Notes under the pieces: model-generated | Seen by the model: only the letters and a program-made list of their open reading frames with translations | The model's database searches: none | What the model was told of the DNA's origin: nothing | Position numbers and translations under genes: made by a program | Shown here: positions 1-8,173 of the stretch, in pieces | Layout of the letters: every line of letters starts with the position of its first letter | How positions within the stretch are numbered: the stretch's first letter is position 1 | Source of the DNA: Streptomyces griseocarneus | GTDB lineage: Bacteria > Actinomycetota > Actinomycetes > Streptomycetales > Streptomycetaceae | Direction of reading: 5' to 3' | DNA length: 64,000 nucleotides | Assembly (NCBI RefSeq): GCF_014655595.1 | Contig: NZ_BNBL01000003.1 | Span: 541,738 to 605,737 of the forward strand

Positions 1-479
1 AAGACCAGCAGCGGCATCGCGACCATCACATCGGTGATGTGGGTGAGCACGCTCTCGACGAAGCGGTTGCCGAGCGCGGCCCCGAGGCCGATGCCGACGC
101 CGATGAGGATCTGGACGAGGGTCGCGCCGACGGCGACGAGCAGCGAGACGCGGGCGCCGTACAGGAGGCGGACGAACAGGTCGCGGCCGGTGCCGGGTTC
201 GACGCCCAGCCAGTGCTCGGCGCTGATGCCGCCGAGGTCGCCGAGGGGCACGCCGCCGCGGGCGGAGTCGACGAGGGTGTCGTGGTAGGCGTTCGGGTCC
301 TGGCCCTCGAGCGCGGCCAGCAGGGGCGCGCCGACGGCGAGGAGGACGAGCAGGCCCAGCACGGCGGCGGCCGCGAGCGCGGACCTGCGCGCCCTCAGCC
401 GCCGCCAGACCTGCCGGGCGCCGGAGGCGGGAGCGGCTCCCGCCTCCGGTTCCTGGGTGGTGATCAGGTCCGTCGTCAC
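1..479 (-). CDS. Oligopeptide ABC transporter permease (DppC type), 3' part cut by window edge
   Basis: This is the inner-membrane subunit of a peptide importer. The first 159 codons are present and the rest lies beyond the left edge. The start is GTG at 479. It overlaps the stop of the binding-protein gene upstream in a GTGA arrangement, so the two are probably translationally coupled. After a basic N-terminus (WRRLRARRS) comes one membrane segment, a periplasmic stretch with the DppC-type sequence HWLGVEPGTGRDLFVRLLYG, and then the start of the permease core (SLLVAVGATLVQILIGVGIG). The stretch before the core matches the DppC subfamily rather than DppB. Together with the binding lipoprotein it belongs to a minus-strand oligopeptide operon, whose ATPases must lie outside the window. 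Substrate is unknown. Confidence 0.9.
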   Translation of the reverse strand, partial: MTTDLITTQEPEAGAAPASGARQVWRRLRARRSALAAAAVLGLLVLLAVGAPLLAALEGQDPNAYHDTLVDSARGGVPLGDLGGISAEHWLGVEPGTGRDLFVRLLYGARVSLLVAVGATLVQILIGVGIGLGAALGNRFVESVLTHITDVMVAMPLLV

Positions 480-2194
480 TTGACCGCGACCTGCGAGATG
501 TCCAGGACGCCGGTCCAGTTGCTGATGACGACGTTCTTGACGTCCTTGCCGTAGAGGCGCTTGTAGACGGGGTGGAAGAGCGGCACGGTCAGGGCCTGCT
601 CGCCGATCTTCTTGTCGAGGGCGCCCCAGCGCCGCGCGGCCGCGTCATGGTCGGTGATCTTGTTGATCTCGTCGATCTCGTCGTTGATCTTCGAGTCGTC
701 GAGGCGGGAGGCGTTGAAGTTGTAGCCGTCCTTCACGATCTGCCGGCCGTCGAAGATCGGCGCCAGGAAGGGGCCGCCGGAGGGCCAGTCGGCACCCCAG
801 TGGGCGAGGAAGAGGCCCGGCTGCTTGTCGACGCTGTGGACCTTCTCCTCGTAGTCGTTGTCCTCCAGCGCCTCGAGCTTGACCTTGATCCCGGCGTCCT
901 TGAGGGCGGCCTGGATGGCGGTCGCGATCTCGGGGCTGGTCTCAAAGTTCTGGGCCGTGGAGTGGGTGAGGGTGATCTCCAGGCCGTCCTCGTGACCCGC
1001 CTCCTTCAGCAGCTCCTTGGCCTTGGCCGCGTCGCCCTTGGCGCCCGCCGGGAAGTGGTCGTGGGCGGTGTACCCGAAGGACTTCTGGTTGGGCAGGAAC
1101 GTGGTCGCGGGCTCGGCGAGCGAGGAGCCGCCGGCGGCGTTGACGACGCTGGTGCGGTTGATCGCGTAGGCGATCGCCTGGCGCACCTTCGGGTCGTCGA
1201 AGGGCTTGGCCTTGGGGTTGAACGCCAGGTAGTTGGTGTAGCCGAAGTGGCCGGTGCCGACCCGGCCGGCGAGCTTCTTGTCGCCGGTGACCTGGGCGAG
1301 TTCGGCCGGGCCGAGGTTGGTGTCGGTGGTGACCGCGGCGGCGTCGGCGCCGGAGCCCGTGGACAGCCGCTGGTTGATGACCGCCGGGGACAGGCCCGAC
1401 TTCACCTCGATCCGGTCGGGGTAGGCGTGCCGCTCCTTGTCCGTCTCCTCGGACCAGTGCGGGTTGCGCTCCAGCGTCAGCTGCTCGCCGTCGCCCACGT
1501 TCTTGACGACCTTGTACGGGCCGGAGGAGACCGGGTGCTCGGCGTACTTGGCGCCGGTGTCCTTGGCCTTGGGCACGGGGGCGAACTGGGTGGAGGTGGC
1601 GAAGTAGGGGAAGTCGCCCTCGGACTTCTTCAGCTTGAAGACGATCGTCTTCGCGTCGGGCGTCTCGATGGAGTCGAGGCCCTTCTTCTCCTTGTACGGG
1701 CCCTGGTAGGTGTCGCCGCCGATCAGCCAGTCGCGCAAGTAGGGGGCGCCGCCGGAGAGTTCGGCGGCGAACGAGCGCTCCACGCCGTACTTGACGTCGG
1801 CGGAGGTGATGGGCGAGCCGTCCTCGAACTTCAGCCCGTCCTTGAGCCTGTACGTCCAGGTCTTCGCGTCGTCGCTGGGCGTGCCGGTGTCCGTGGCGAG
1901 GTCGGGGACGACCTTGGTGCCCTCGGCGCCGTTCTCGCGGTTGCGGGTGGTCAGGGTGCGGTAGACGAGCGAGGGGACGTTGCCGCCGCCGGAGGTGTAG
2001 AGGCGCGCGGGGTCGAACTGCTTCTGCGGCGCTCTGTTGAGGACCGTGAGCGTGCCGCCCTTCTCGGGCGCGCCGTCGGCGCCGCCGCCCTGGGCGTCGC
2101 TCTCCTTCGGGCCGCACGCCGCCGCGCCGCCGGCCAGGACCACACTGACGGCGGCCGCGGCCACCCGACGGGATATGACGGACATCTGACGCAT
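476..2194 (-). CDS. Oligopeptide ABC transporter substrate-binding lipoprotein
   Basis: This is an extracytoplasmic solute-binding protein of family 5 (SBP_bac_5), 572 residues. The N-terminus is a lipoprotein signal: basic MRQMSVISRRV, a hydrophobic stretch, then Cys27 in GAAAC. The mature domain carries family signatures such as YRTLTTRN, TWTYRLKDGLKFEDGSP, SSGPYKV and AHWGADWPSGGPF. I chose ATG at 2194 because it starts directly at a signal peptide and has AAAGG about 11 bases upstream; longer in-frame extension to 2281 reads through the leader. It resembles the binding protein at 52567, so the two are paralogues. The gene overlaps the downstream permease. The long upstream region (2195-2571) holds a candidate leader peptide and promoter, which suggests control by attenuation. 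Substrate is inferred to be peptides. Confidence 0.92.
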   Translation of the reverse strand: MRQMSVISRRVAAAAVSVVLAGGAAACGPKESDAQGGGADGAPEKGGTLTVLNRAPQKQFDPARLYTSGGGNVPSLVYRTLTTRNRENGAEGTKVVPDLATDTGTPSDDAKTWTYRLKDGLKFEDGSPITSADVKYGVERSFAAELSGGAPYLRDWLIGGDTYQGPYKEKKGLDSIETPDAKTIVFKLKKSEGDFPYFATSTQFAPVPKAKDTGAKYAEHPVSSGPYKVVKNVGDGEQLTLERNPHWSEETDKERHAYPDRIEVKSGLSPAVINQRLSTGSGADAAAVTTDTNLGPAELAQVTGDKKLAGRVGTGHFGYTNYLAFNPKAKPFDDPKVRQAIAYAINRTSVVNAAGGSSLAEPATTFLPNQKSFGYTAHDHFPAGAKGDAAKAKELLKEAGHEDGLEITLTHSTAQNFETSPEIATAIQAALKDAGIKVKLEALEDNDYEEKVHSVDKQPGLFLAHWGADWPSGGPFLAPIFDGRQIVKDGYNFNASRLDDSKINDEIDEINKITDHDAAARRWGALDKKIGEQALTVPLFHPVYKRLYGKDVKNVVISNWTGVLDISQVAVK

Positions 2195-2358
2195 GACAGG
2201 TAGGGCCTTTCGCGGGAAGCGAGGTGAAGGAGAGCGCGAGGCACCCACGGAAGGCGGTCGGGAAGAGCACACGGGAAGCACCGCGGACCGCCCCCGGCGG
2301 ACGCGACGCTGAAGAACGCGATTGCGCGTGAAGGGGGATCGCCGGAAGGGAGTACTTC

Positions 2359-2451
2359 TCAGCGACAGTGAATGTCGGCGACCGCGTGTGCGGCCACGCC
2401 GATCAGCGCCAGCTGGAAGCCGGCGTTCTCGGAGGCGTGGCGGTGCGACAT
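2359..2451 (-). CDS. Candidate 30-residue leader peptide ahead of the peptide-binding lipoprotein
   Basis: This short ORF begins MSHRHASENA and ends AVADIHCR, followed by TGA. It lies on the same strand as the binding lipoprotein, 164 bases upstream of its start. It has no Shine-Dalgarno sequence, but a promoter-like pair (TTGCCA, 17 bases, CAGTCT) ends 7 bases before the ATG, as in leaderless genes. A Cys-Arg ending just before the stop is a hallmark of short leader peptides that precede many actinobacterial transport and sulfur genes, where slow cysteine decoding can control readthrough. That role is inference here. The 164-base spacer contains GC-rich inverted repeats that could form alternative structures. 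Confidence 0.42.
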   Translation of the reverse strand: MSHRHASENAGFQLALIGVAAHAVADIHCR

Positions 2452-2458
2452 GCGAAGA

Positions 2459-2487
2459 AGACTGAACGAATTTTCGGCCCGTGGCAA
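2459..2487 (-). promoter_or_regulatory. Putative promoter of the leader peptide and binding-lipoprotein operon
   Basis: On the minus strand TTGCCA (2487-2482) and CAGTCT (2464-2459) are separated by 17 bases. The second box ends 7 bases before the ATG at 2451. The surrounding 40 bases are unusually AT-rich for this genome. No other element is evident in 2195-2358 apart from GC-rich inverted repeats. Confidence 0.45.
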
Positions 2488-2530
2488 AGGTGTCTCACAT
2501 CGGGAGACGGAAAATCTCGCATACGAAGAC

Positions 2531-2552
2531 GCGCGCCGGCCGTCCGGCGCGC
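2531..2552 (-). terminator. Hairpin terminator after the DUF3152 operon
   Basis: This is a perfect 9-bp stem (GCGCGCCGG with CCGGCGCGC) around a 4-base loop, 19 bases past the stop of the DUF3152 gene. There is no clear U tract, which is common for Streptomyces terminators. Confidence 0.6.
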
Positions 2553-2571
2553 GGGCGAGGGGGCGAGGGAC

Positions 2572-3915
2572 TCAGGACGACGAGCCGGCCGCCTCCGGGT
2601 GCGGCCAGGGGTTGGGGCGGCAGGTCTTGCCGTCCGTGGTGAGGAACTTCGTCTGCTGCATCATCACGGGGGCGAGCGCGCCCTCCTCGGAGCAGGACTC
2701 GTGGTCGTGGCCGAGCCGGTGGCCGACCTCGTGGTTGATGAGCATCTCGCGGTAGAGGTGCATCCGGTCGCCGTAGGTCTGCGAGCCCTGCGCCCAGCGG
2801 TAGGCGTTGATCATCACCCGGTCGGTCGCCGCGGAGTCGCAGGAGACGTTGTCCTCGGTGGTGTCCAGGCCGGACTTGGCGCACCAGGTGGCGGTCGTGC
2901 CCGGGCTGGCCAGGGTGACCACGAAGTCGGCCTTGCCCGAGGAGACGCGCTCGAAGGTGCGCTTGCCCCCGTGGCCCCAGCTGCGGTCGTCGTTGAGGGT
3001 GCGGTGCACGGCGGAGGCGAAGAGCGCGCCGTCCAGCGGCAGCCCCTTCTCCACGTCAACGCGGTATCGCAGCACTTCACCCTTACCAGGGGCCTTGTCG
3101 CCGCCCTCGACGGTCTCGAATTCACCCGTGGCGCTCGCCTTGGCGTCCAGCGGGTACGCGCGCGCCATCTTCTGCTCGTACGTGGCGGGGATCGCGACGC
3201 CACCGTTGGGCGTCGGTCTGCTGTCCGAGCGGGACGCGGCATCCGGGCCGCCGCGCTTCCCGACGTCCATGGAGCGCGCCTGCGCCTTGCTCTCGGTGGT
3301 CTCCTCGACCTGCCCGGCCACCGTGACCGCCAGCACGGCCGTCACCACGGCGGCGGCCACCCCGGTCACCGTCCGGGCCACGGCACCGCCCGGCCCGCGC
3401 GAGGCGCTCTCGGCCCGGGCCGCCGCACGGCCCCGCGGCCGTCCTGGCCGGCCGTCCGGCGCGGCCGGCCGGGTGCGGGTGGCGACGGCAGGGCCGCCGG
3501 GGCTGAAGCCGGTGGCGGAGTGGGTGGGGCCGGAGGGCTGCCGGCCGGCCGGGGCGGCCTGGGCGCGCTGGGCGCCGATGACGCCCCAGCCGGCGGCCTG
3601 CTCGCGTCCGGCGGCGTCCCGGTCCGGGCCGGAGCCCGTCCGCAGGCCGGCGCTGAAGCCGGCGTCGTAGTCGGGACCGAAGCCCGCGTCGAAGCCGGGG
3701 CCGAGGTCGGGGCCGAAGCCCGCGTCGAAGTCGGCCGCGAGCACCGCGGCGTCGTCGCCGGAGGCCCCTCCGCGCCTGCGCCCCGAGCCCGGGCCGGGCA
3801 CCGGCGGCAGCGCCCCGGGTCCGTGGTCGGACGTTCCCGGACCGTCCGGGACGCGGCCGGAGCCTGCGGCGGAGCCTTGGCGGGGCCGGTCGGCGCGTGC
3901 GCTGTGTTTACCCAC
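2572..3915 (-). CDS. DUF3152 membrane-anchored, metalloprotease-like protein
   Basis: The protein has 447 residues from a GTG start that overlaps the stop of the upstream hydrolase by 8 bases. The first 170 residues are low-complexity Gly/Ala/Pro/Asp sequence with DAGFGPD-like repeats. One membrane segment follows at about 180-201, then an exported domain. That domain carries HEVGHRLGHDH at about 395, an HExxHxxGHxH zinc-binding pattern of the metzincin type, with Cys residues nearby. DUF3152 proteins (Rv3207c in M. tuberculosis) share this arrangement. The protein is therefore probably a zinc-dependent exported hydrolase, but no substrate is known. Its neighbours (TetR, DUF3107, ferritin-like, helicase) repeat the mycobacterial order. 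It ends at a strong hairpin at 2531-2552. Confidence 0.85.
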   Translation of the reverse strand: MGKHSARADRPRQGSAAGSGRVPDGPGTSDHGPGALPPVPGPGSGRRRGGASGDDAAVLAADFDAGFGPDLGPGFDAGFGPDYDAGFSAGLRTGSGPDRDAAGREQAAGWGVIGAQRAQAAPAGRQPSGPTHSATGFSPGGPAVATRTRPAAPDGRPGRPRGRAAARAESASRGPGGAVARTVTGVAAAVVTAVLAVTVAGQVEETTESKAQARSMDVGKRGGPDAASRSDSRPTPNGGVAIPATYEQKMARAYPLDAKASATGEFETVEGGDKAPGKGEVLRYRVDVEKGLPLDGALFASAVHRTLNDDRSWGHGGKRTFERVSSGKADFVVTLASPGTTATWCAKSGLDTTEDNVSCDSAATDRVMINAYRWAQGSQTYGDRMHLYREMLINHEVGHRLGHDHESCSEEGALAPVMMQQTKFLTTDGKTCRPNPWPHPEAAGSSS

Positions 3916-4894
3916 GGGGCGGGGCGCTCCGTTCAGATGTCGTGGCGGTATCCGCGAGCAGTTCCCGGAAGGCGCGGGCCACCACGTCCGGGTCCTCCAT
4001 CATCGCGACATGACCCGCTTCCAGAAGCGTCAGCAACCGCGAGTCGCGGAACGCCTTGCTCGCGCGGCGGGCCATACGGATGGAGACGAGCTGGTCGCGC
4101 ACTCCGTACACCAGCAGAGTAGGGGCAAGGACCTTCTCCGCCTGACGCCACAGCGAATGCTGTCCGCCGAGCGTGTAGGCGTCGACGATGCCGCGGGCCG
4201 AGCGCGCCATGACCTCCCAGAAATAGGGGAGCTCCAGCCGCCGCTCGTACTCGGCCACCGCCAGGGCGAATCCTTCGGGCGACACCCGCGCGGGGTCGCC
4301 GTAGCACAGGGCCAGCACCTCGCGGGTGCGGCGCTCGGGCGTCCAGTCCTTGGTCATCCGGGCGAAGAGCGAGACGACGCCCGGCACGGCCAGCAGCCCG
4401 GTGGGCACCGCCGTGCGCTGGGGCCGCAGCTCCGGGAGGGCGGGCGAGACGAGCGTGAGGGTGCGGACCAGGTCGGGCCGCACCGCCGCGACGCGGGTGG
4501 CGATGGCGCCGCCCATCGAGTTGCCGATGAGGTGGACGGGTCCCCGGCCGGAGGCGTCGAGGTAACGGATGACCACGCGCGCGTACCCGGTGATGGAGTA
4601 GTCGCCGTCCTCCGGGGGCGGTGCGTCGCCGAAGCCGGGCAGGTCCAGCGCCTCGCCGTCGACGGTGTCCGCGAGCCGCTCCATCAGCTCGGACCAGTTC
4701 TGCGAGGAACCGCCGAGTCCGTGGACGTAGAGCGCGGGCGGCAGCCCCTCGCGGGCGGGCGGCCGGGAGCGCACGGCCAGCGTGATCCCGGGCAGGGTCA
4801 CCGTGCGCAGCTTCTCGCCCGCACTGACCTGCGAGGACCGCGTGGGCGGCACCACCGGCACGGCGCGGGCATCCGGCGACTCGGTCGAAGACAT
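3908..4894 (-). CDS. Alpha/beta hydrolase
   Basis: This is a 328-residue cytosolic alpha/beta-hydrolase-fold protein. Visible elements are the oxyanion region YVHGLGGS at about 57, the nucleophile elbow GNSMGG with Ser126, an acid candidate in VYGVRDQLV at about 268, and the catalytic His in EAGHVAMMED near 300. The set is complete, so it should be an active esterase, lipase-like or C-C hydrolase; the substrate cannot be read from sequence. The gene has no Shine-Dalgarno sequence and a TAACAT box 7 bases before the ATG, so it is probably leaderless. Its last codons overlap the DUF3152 gene, making a two-gene operon. Confidence 0.88.
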   Translation of the reverse strand: MSSTESPDARAVPVVPPTRSSQVSAGEKLRTVTLPGITLAVRSRPPAREGLPPALYVHGLGGSSQNWSELMERLADTVDGEALDLPGFGDAPPPEDGDYSITGYARVVIRYLDASGRGPVHLIGNSMGGAIATRVAAVRPDLVRTLTLVSPALPELRPQRTAVPTGLLAVPGVVSLFARMTKDWTPERRTREVLALCYGDPARVSPEGFALAVAEYERRLELPYFWEVMARSARGIVDAYTLGGQHSLWRQAEKVLAPTLLVYGVRDQLVSIRMARRASKAFRDSRLLTLLEAGHVAMMEDPDVVARAFRELLADTATTSERSAPPRG

Positions 4895-4901
4895 GCGGGC
4901 A

Positions 4902-4907
4902 ATGTTA
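4902..4907 (-). promoter_or_regulatory. Leaderless-type -10 box (TAACAT)
   Basis: TAACAT on the minus strand lies 7 bases before the ATG of the hydrolase at 4894. No ribosome binding site is present, so transcription and translation probably start together. Confidence 0.5.
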
Positions 4908-5034
4908 CGAGACGATCACGCCGGGGCTGTTGTGGCGGCGGTCACAGATCGTCTGGCGGTGCGCGTCCGCGTCTCCTAGGCTCGTACCAAGGAGTACGAG
5001 GGCGCTCATCCTGGATGCTGGAAAGGGATCCCGC

Positions 5035-5265
5035 ATGCCTGTCGACCCGACCGACCCGGACACCTTCGAGGAAGTGGACCTCGTGGAAACCGACGTGATC
5101 ACCTACGACGCCGAGGCGCCGGAGGCCGACGCCGCGGAGCAGCACGCCGACCTGGCCCCGCAGCGCGACGACGCCCCGCCGTCCGGCGACTCCGGCGAGG
5201 CCAACGAGGCCGACCGGGCCGAGCAGGCCCGGGTGGTCGAGATCGACGAGGACGACTACCGCTAG
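5035..5265 (+). CDS. Small acidic protein, function unknown
   Basis: This 76-residue protein is very acidic (many Asp and Glu, ending EIDEDDYR) and has no membrane segment or recognised fold. It is probably disordered. The start ATG at 5035 has GAAAGGGA 7 to 14 bases upstream, which rules out the longer in-frame extension to 4930. A TAGGCT box at 4977-4982 is a plausible -10 element. It is transcribed divergently from the hydrolase. Similar small acidic proteins are common in Streptomyces; I cannot assign a role. Confidence 0.7.
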   Translation: MPVDPTDPDTFEEVDLVETDVITYDAEAPEADAAEQHADLAPQRDDAPPSGDSGEANEADRAEQARVVEIDEDDYR

Positions 5266-5457
5266 CCGCCGCGGTCCGGTACGACGGGGCATACGACCGG
5301 GACGGCCGGGGCGCCGTGTACCGCTTGTCGAGTTTGTCGGCTTCCCACAGCGTCCGGTCCGTGAAATTCTCCGCTCCGACCACGCACGGCCCGGTTACCC
5401 AAAAGTACGATGGCGGGCGCGGTGCACACCGTGCACGGAACAATCATGGGAGGCGGC

Positions 5458-6096
5458 GTGACAGCCATCGAGCAGACCGAGGCGCGCCCGCGAGGCACGC
5501 GCCTGCCGCGCCGAGCCCGACGAAACCAGCTCCTGGGCGCCGCGCAGGAGGTCTTCGTGGCGCAGGGGTACCACGCGGCGGCCATGGACGACATCGCCGA
5601 GCGCGCGGGCGTGAGCAAGCCGGTCCTCTACCAGCACTTCCCCGGAAAGCTGGACCTCTATCTGGCGCTGCTGGACCAGCACTGCGAGAACCTCCTCCAG
5701 GCCGTCCGCACCGCGCTCGCCTCCACCTCCGAGAACAAGCTGCGGGTGGCGGCCACCATGGACGCCTACTTCGCGTACGTGGAGGACGAGGGCGGCGCCT
5801 TCCGCCTGGTCTTCGAGTCCGACCTGACCAACGAGCCGGCCGTGCGCGAGCGCGTCGAGCGCGTCTCGCTGGAGTGCGCCGAGGCGATCAGCGACGTGGT
5901 CGCCGAGGACACCGGCCTGTCGAAGGACGAGGCGATGCTGCTGGCCGTGGGCCTCGGCGGGGTCTCCCAGGTCGTGGCCCGCTACTGGCTCTCCAGCGAG
6001 AGCGCCGTGCCCCGCGAGACCGCGGTCCAGCTGCTGACCTCGCTGGCCTGGCGCGGCATCGCGGGCTTCCCCAAGGTCGCGCACGAGCAGCACTGA
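5458..6096 (+). CDS. TetR-family transcriptional regulator
   Basis: This is a 212-residue one-component repressor-type regulator. The N-terminal helix-turn-helix is clear (LLGAAQEVFVAQGYHAAAMDDIAERAG, then VSKPVLYQHFPGK), followed by an alpha-helical ligand and dimer domain. I chose GTG at 5458 because GGGAGG lies 4 bases upstream; an earlier ATG at 5410 would add residues unlike the family. It is the orthologue by position of Rv3208, next to DUF3107 and near the DEAD-box helicase in M. tuberculosis. Ligand and target genes are not visible from sequence. Confidence 0.9.
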   Translation: MTAIEQTEARPRGTRLPRRARRNQLLGAAQEVFVAQGYHAAAMDDIAERAGVSKPVLYQHFPGKLDLYLALLDQHCENLLQAVRTALASTSENKLRVAATMDAYFAYVEDEGGAFRLVFESDLTNEPAVRERVERVSLECAEAISDVVAEDTGLSKDEAMLLAVGLGGVSQVVARYWLSSESAVPRETAVQLLTSLAWRGIAGFPKVAHEQH

Positions 6097-6262
6097 CCCC
6101 CGCGCCCGGGCGCGTCGCACGTGTTCGCTGCGAGCGTGCGGACCGGGCCCGGCCGGGCGCCCGCGCCCGGCTAATGTGTGGAACGTACGGCGCGGCTCAC
6201 TCCGCGCACCCCTCCCCTGGGCACAGCCGAGGGGGAACCCAAAACCTTCGGAGGGACAGACC

Positions 6263-6490
6263 GTGGAGGTCAAGATCGGCGTGCAGCACGCGCCCCGCGA
6301 GATCGTTCTGGAGAGCGGGCTGGCTGCCGAGGAGGTCGAGCGCGCGGTGTCCGAGGCGCTGGCCGGCAAGTCGCAGCTGCTGACCCTGGTGGACGACCGC
6401 GGCCGCAAGGTCATGGTCCCGGCCGACCGCCTGGCGTACGTGGAGATCGGCGAGCCCACCGTCCGCAAGGTCGGCTTCGGCGCGATGTGA
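6263..6490 (+). CDS. DUF3107 family protein
   Basis: This 75-residue cytosolic protein matches the DUF3107 family of actinobacteria (Rv3208A, TB9.4). Visible core sequences are VKIGVQHAPREI near the start, and LVDDRGRKVMVPADRLAYVEIG in two parts. The start is GTG at 6263 with GGAGGGA upstream. A TAATGT box at 6172-6177 could be its -10 element. No enzyme motif is present. It sits behind the TetR gene as in mycobacteria and is closed by a very strong hairpin. Function is unknown. Confidence 0.88.
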   Translation: MEVKIGVQHAPREIVLESGLAAEEVERAVSEALAGKSQLLTLVDDRGRKVMVPADRLAYVEIGEPTVRKVGFGAM

Positions 6491-6508
6491 CCCGCTTTCA
6501 GCGGAAAT

Positions 6509-6553
6509 GAACGGCGGGGCCCCGGTGTTGAATTCACCGGGGCCCCGCCGTTC
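6509..6553 (+). terminator. Strong hairpin terminator after DUF3107
   Basis: This is a perfect 19-bp inverted repeat with a 7-base loop (TTGAATT), starting 19 bases past the stop and followed by TTC. It is among the strongest hairpins in the window. Confidence 0.85.
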
Positions 6554-6664
6554 TTCGCACGTCACACCGGGCCCGGAACGAGGGTTGCCCGGGGCGGTCA
6601 TGGGGTAAGACCGCTACGACCGATTTGCACCCCGCTTCTCGGCCACTCACGGGAGGGAATGAGC

Positions 6665-6943
6665 ATGATCCTCTGGGAAGCGCTCGGCTCGGTCCTGATC
6701 GGCCTCGCCGTCTCCTACGGAGCCCTGCGGTGGCTTCCCCCGCGCTACGGGCACTTCCGCTCCCGCACCCTCGCGCTGTCCACCGGACCGGTCGCCGCGC
6801 TGTTCGGCGCCCTGCTGACCCACTCGGTGCTGGGGCCGGGCCACACCCTTGCCACCCTCGGGGTGTCGCTGGGCGTGGCCGTCGCGCTGCTCTCCCTGCT
6901 GCTGCGCCCGGCGGCCCGGGCCCGCCGATCAGCCACGGCCTGA
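6665..6943 (+). CDS. Small membrane protein, function unknown
   Basis: The protein has about 92 residues with three predicted membrane segments (ILWEALGSVLIGLAVSYGAL, LALSTGPVAALFGALLTHSV, TLATLGVSLGVAVALLSLLL) and a basic C-terminal tail. ATG codons at 6659 and 6665 are both possible. I prefer 6665 because GGAGG lies 8 bases before it. By position it corresponds to the membrane protein Rv3209 of the mycobacterial cluster, but similarity cannot be judged here. Confidence 0.72.
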   Translation: MILWEALGSVLIGLAVSYGALRWLPPRYGHFRSRTLALSTGPVAALFGALLTHSVLGPGHTLATLGVSLGVAVALLSLLLRPAARARRSATA

Positions 6944-7001
6944 GGGGCGGACCCGCGGGATCCGGTGGTGCGCGTTGTCGCTACCGCTGCCGCGTCCTTC
7001 G

Positions 7002-7748
7002 TTACGCCGCCAGGCCGAGCGCTGCCATCCGCTTGGTGTGCGCCTCGGTGATCCGGGAGAACATCTTCCCGACCTCCGCCAGGTCGAAGCCGCCGGCCAC
7101 GCCGCCCACCAGCATCGTCGACAGTGCGTCACGGTCGGCGACCACGCGCTGCGCCTGCGAGAGCGCCTCGCCCATCAGCCGCCGCGCCCACAGCGCGAGC
7201 CGGCCGCCCACGCGCGGCTCGGCCTCGATCGCGGCGCGCACCTTCTCGACCGCGAACGTGGCGTGCCCGGTGTCGTCCAGCACGGCCAGCACCAGCGCCC
7301 GGGTGTCGGAGTCCAGCCGGGCCGCGACCTCGCGGTAGAAGTCGCTGGCGATCGAGTCGCCCACATAGGCCTTGACCAGGCCCTCGAGCCAGTCCGACGG
7401 CGCGGTCTGGCGGTGGAACTCGTCCACGCCGGCCGCGAAGGGCTCCATGGCCCCGGTGGGCTGCACGTCGATGGCCTCCAGGCGGTCCCGCAGGCGCTGG
7501 AAGTGCTGGAACTCCGCCGCGGCCATCTTGGCGAGCGCGGCCTTGTCGTCCAGGGTCGGCGCCAGCTTGGCGTCCTCCGCCAGCCGCTCGAAGGCGGCCA
7601 GCTCGCCGTAGGCGAGGGCGCCGAGCAGGTCCACCACGGCCGCCCGGTACTGCGGGTCGGCGGAGGCGTGGGCCCAGTCCTGGGCGGCGATTCCGGTGAG
7701 CTCGGCCACGGGCTCGGTGGCGTTCTCTGGCGTGTCGGGCGTCTCCAT
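7002..7748 (-). CDS. Ferritin-like fold protein
   Basis: This 248-residue protein belongs to the actinobacterial ferritin-like family found near rhlE-type helicases (Rv3210c). It is helical throughout. Candidate metal ligands occur in helices: YGELAAFERL, AAEFQHFQRLRDRLE, and DDTGHATFAVEKV. Those Glu/His residues fit a di-iron four-helix bundle, though activity is unproven. The start is ATG at 7748. Direct repeats (TCCGGACAC twice) lie 62 to 86 bases upstream. The gene faces away from the helicase, so the 420-base gap between them carries divergent control regions. Confidence 0.82.
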   Translation of the reverse strand: METPDTPENATEPVAELTGIAAQDWAHASADPQYRAAVVDLLGALAYGELAAFERLAEDAKLAPTLDDKAALAKMAAAEFQHFQRLRDRLEAIDVQPTGAMEPFAAGVDEFHRQTAPSDWLEGLVKAYVGDSIASDFYREVAARLDSDTRALVLAVLDDTGHATFAVEKVRAAIEAEPRVGGRLALWARRLMGEALSQAQRVVADRDALSTMLVGGVAGGFDLAEVGKMFSRITEAHTKRMAALGLAA

Positions 7749-7809
7749 GCAGCGAACGATAGCCCCCCGCGCGACACGCGGAAGCCCCTGGTCAGACACT
7801 TCCTCCGGA

Positions 7810-7834
7810 TCCGGACACGGGATTGTCCGGACAC
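7810..7834 (-). repeat. 9-bp direct repeat upstream of the ferritin-like gene
   Basis: TCCGGACAC occurs at 7810-7818 and again at 7826-7834, a 16-base period, with palindromic CCGGATCCGG overlapping the first copy. This may be a regulator site for the ferritin-like gene or the divergent helicase. Confidence 0.4.
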
Positions 7835-8170
7835 ACATGCGCCTTTCCGGGGTACAGTGGTAATAGGCCAGTCGAGTATTCGACGGGCCGAACTCATGCT
7901 GAGTCTTCTGGGGGCGCGTCTCCGGAGCACCAGCGGATGCCCGGTCGGTGGCCCGATCGGCTTCCACAAAACCGACCGCCCTCCGCGCGGTACGTACGAG
8001 ACGTACGCACACCTGGAGGGATCCGCTAGCGGCACGTGTGCTCGAGCGAAGGCAGTGGTCCCGCGTCACCCGGTCACCCCATGGCCGGATCGTCACCCGG
8101 CGCGGTCCGTACGTCACATTCGTACGACCCCCTTCGCGCGCCACGCGCCGCGTCTCACAGAAGAGGCAAG
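7835..8170 (+). other. Long intergenic leader ahead of the helicase
   Basis: This is 336 bases between the divergent ferritin-like and helicase genes. It contains promoter-like TACAGT and TAATAG boxes near 7853-7866, a short inverted repeat GTCGA-GTAT-TCGAC at about 7871, and CGTACG-AGA-CGTACG near 7996. It stays open in the helicase frame from 8036, but no ribosome binding site supports an early start. A long 5' UTR, as found on cold-induced helicase genes, is a reasonable reading. Confidence 0.45.
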
Positions 8171-8173
8171 ATT

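Noticed and set aside
572..2203. A 543-codon open frame opposite the first binding lipoprotein
   Set aside because: Gly/Val/Leu/Asp-rich shadow with no domain; the other strand has lipobox and family motifs.
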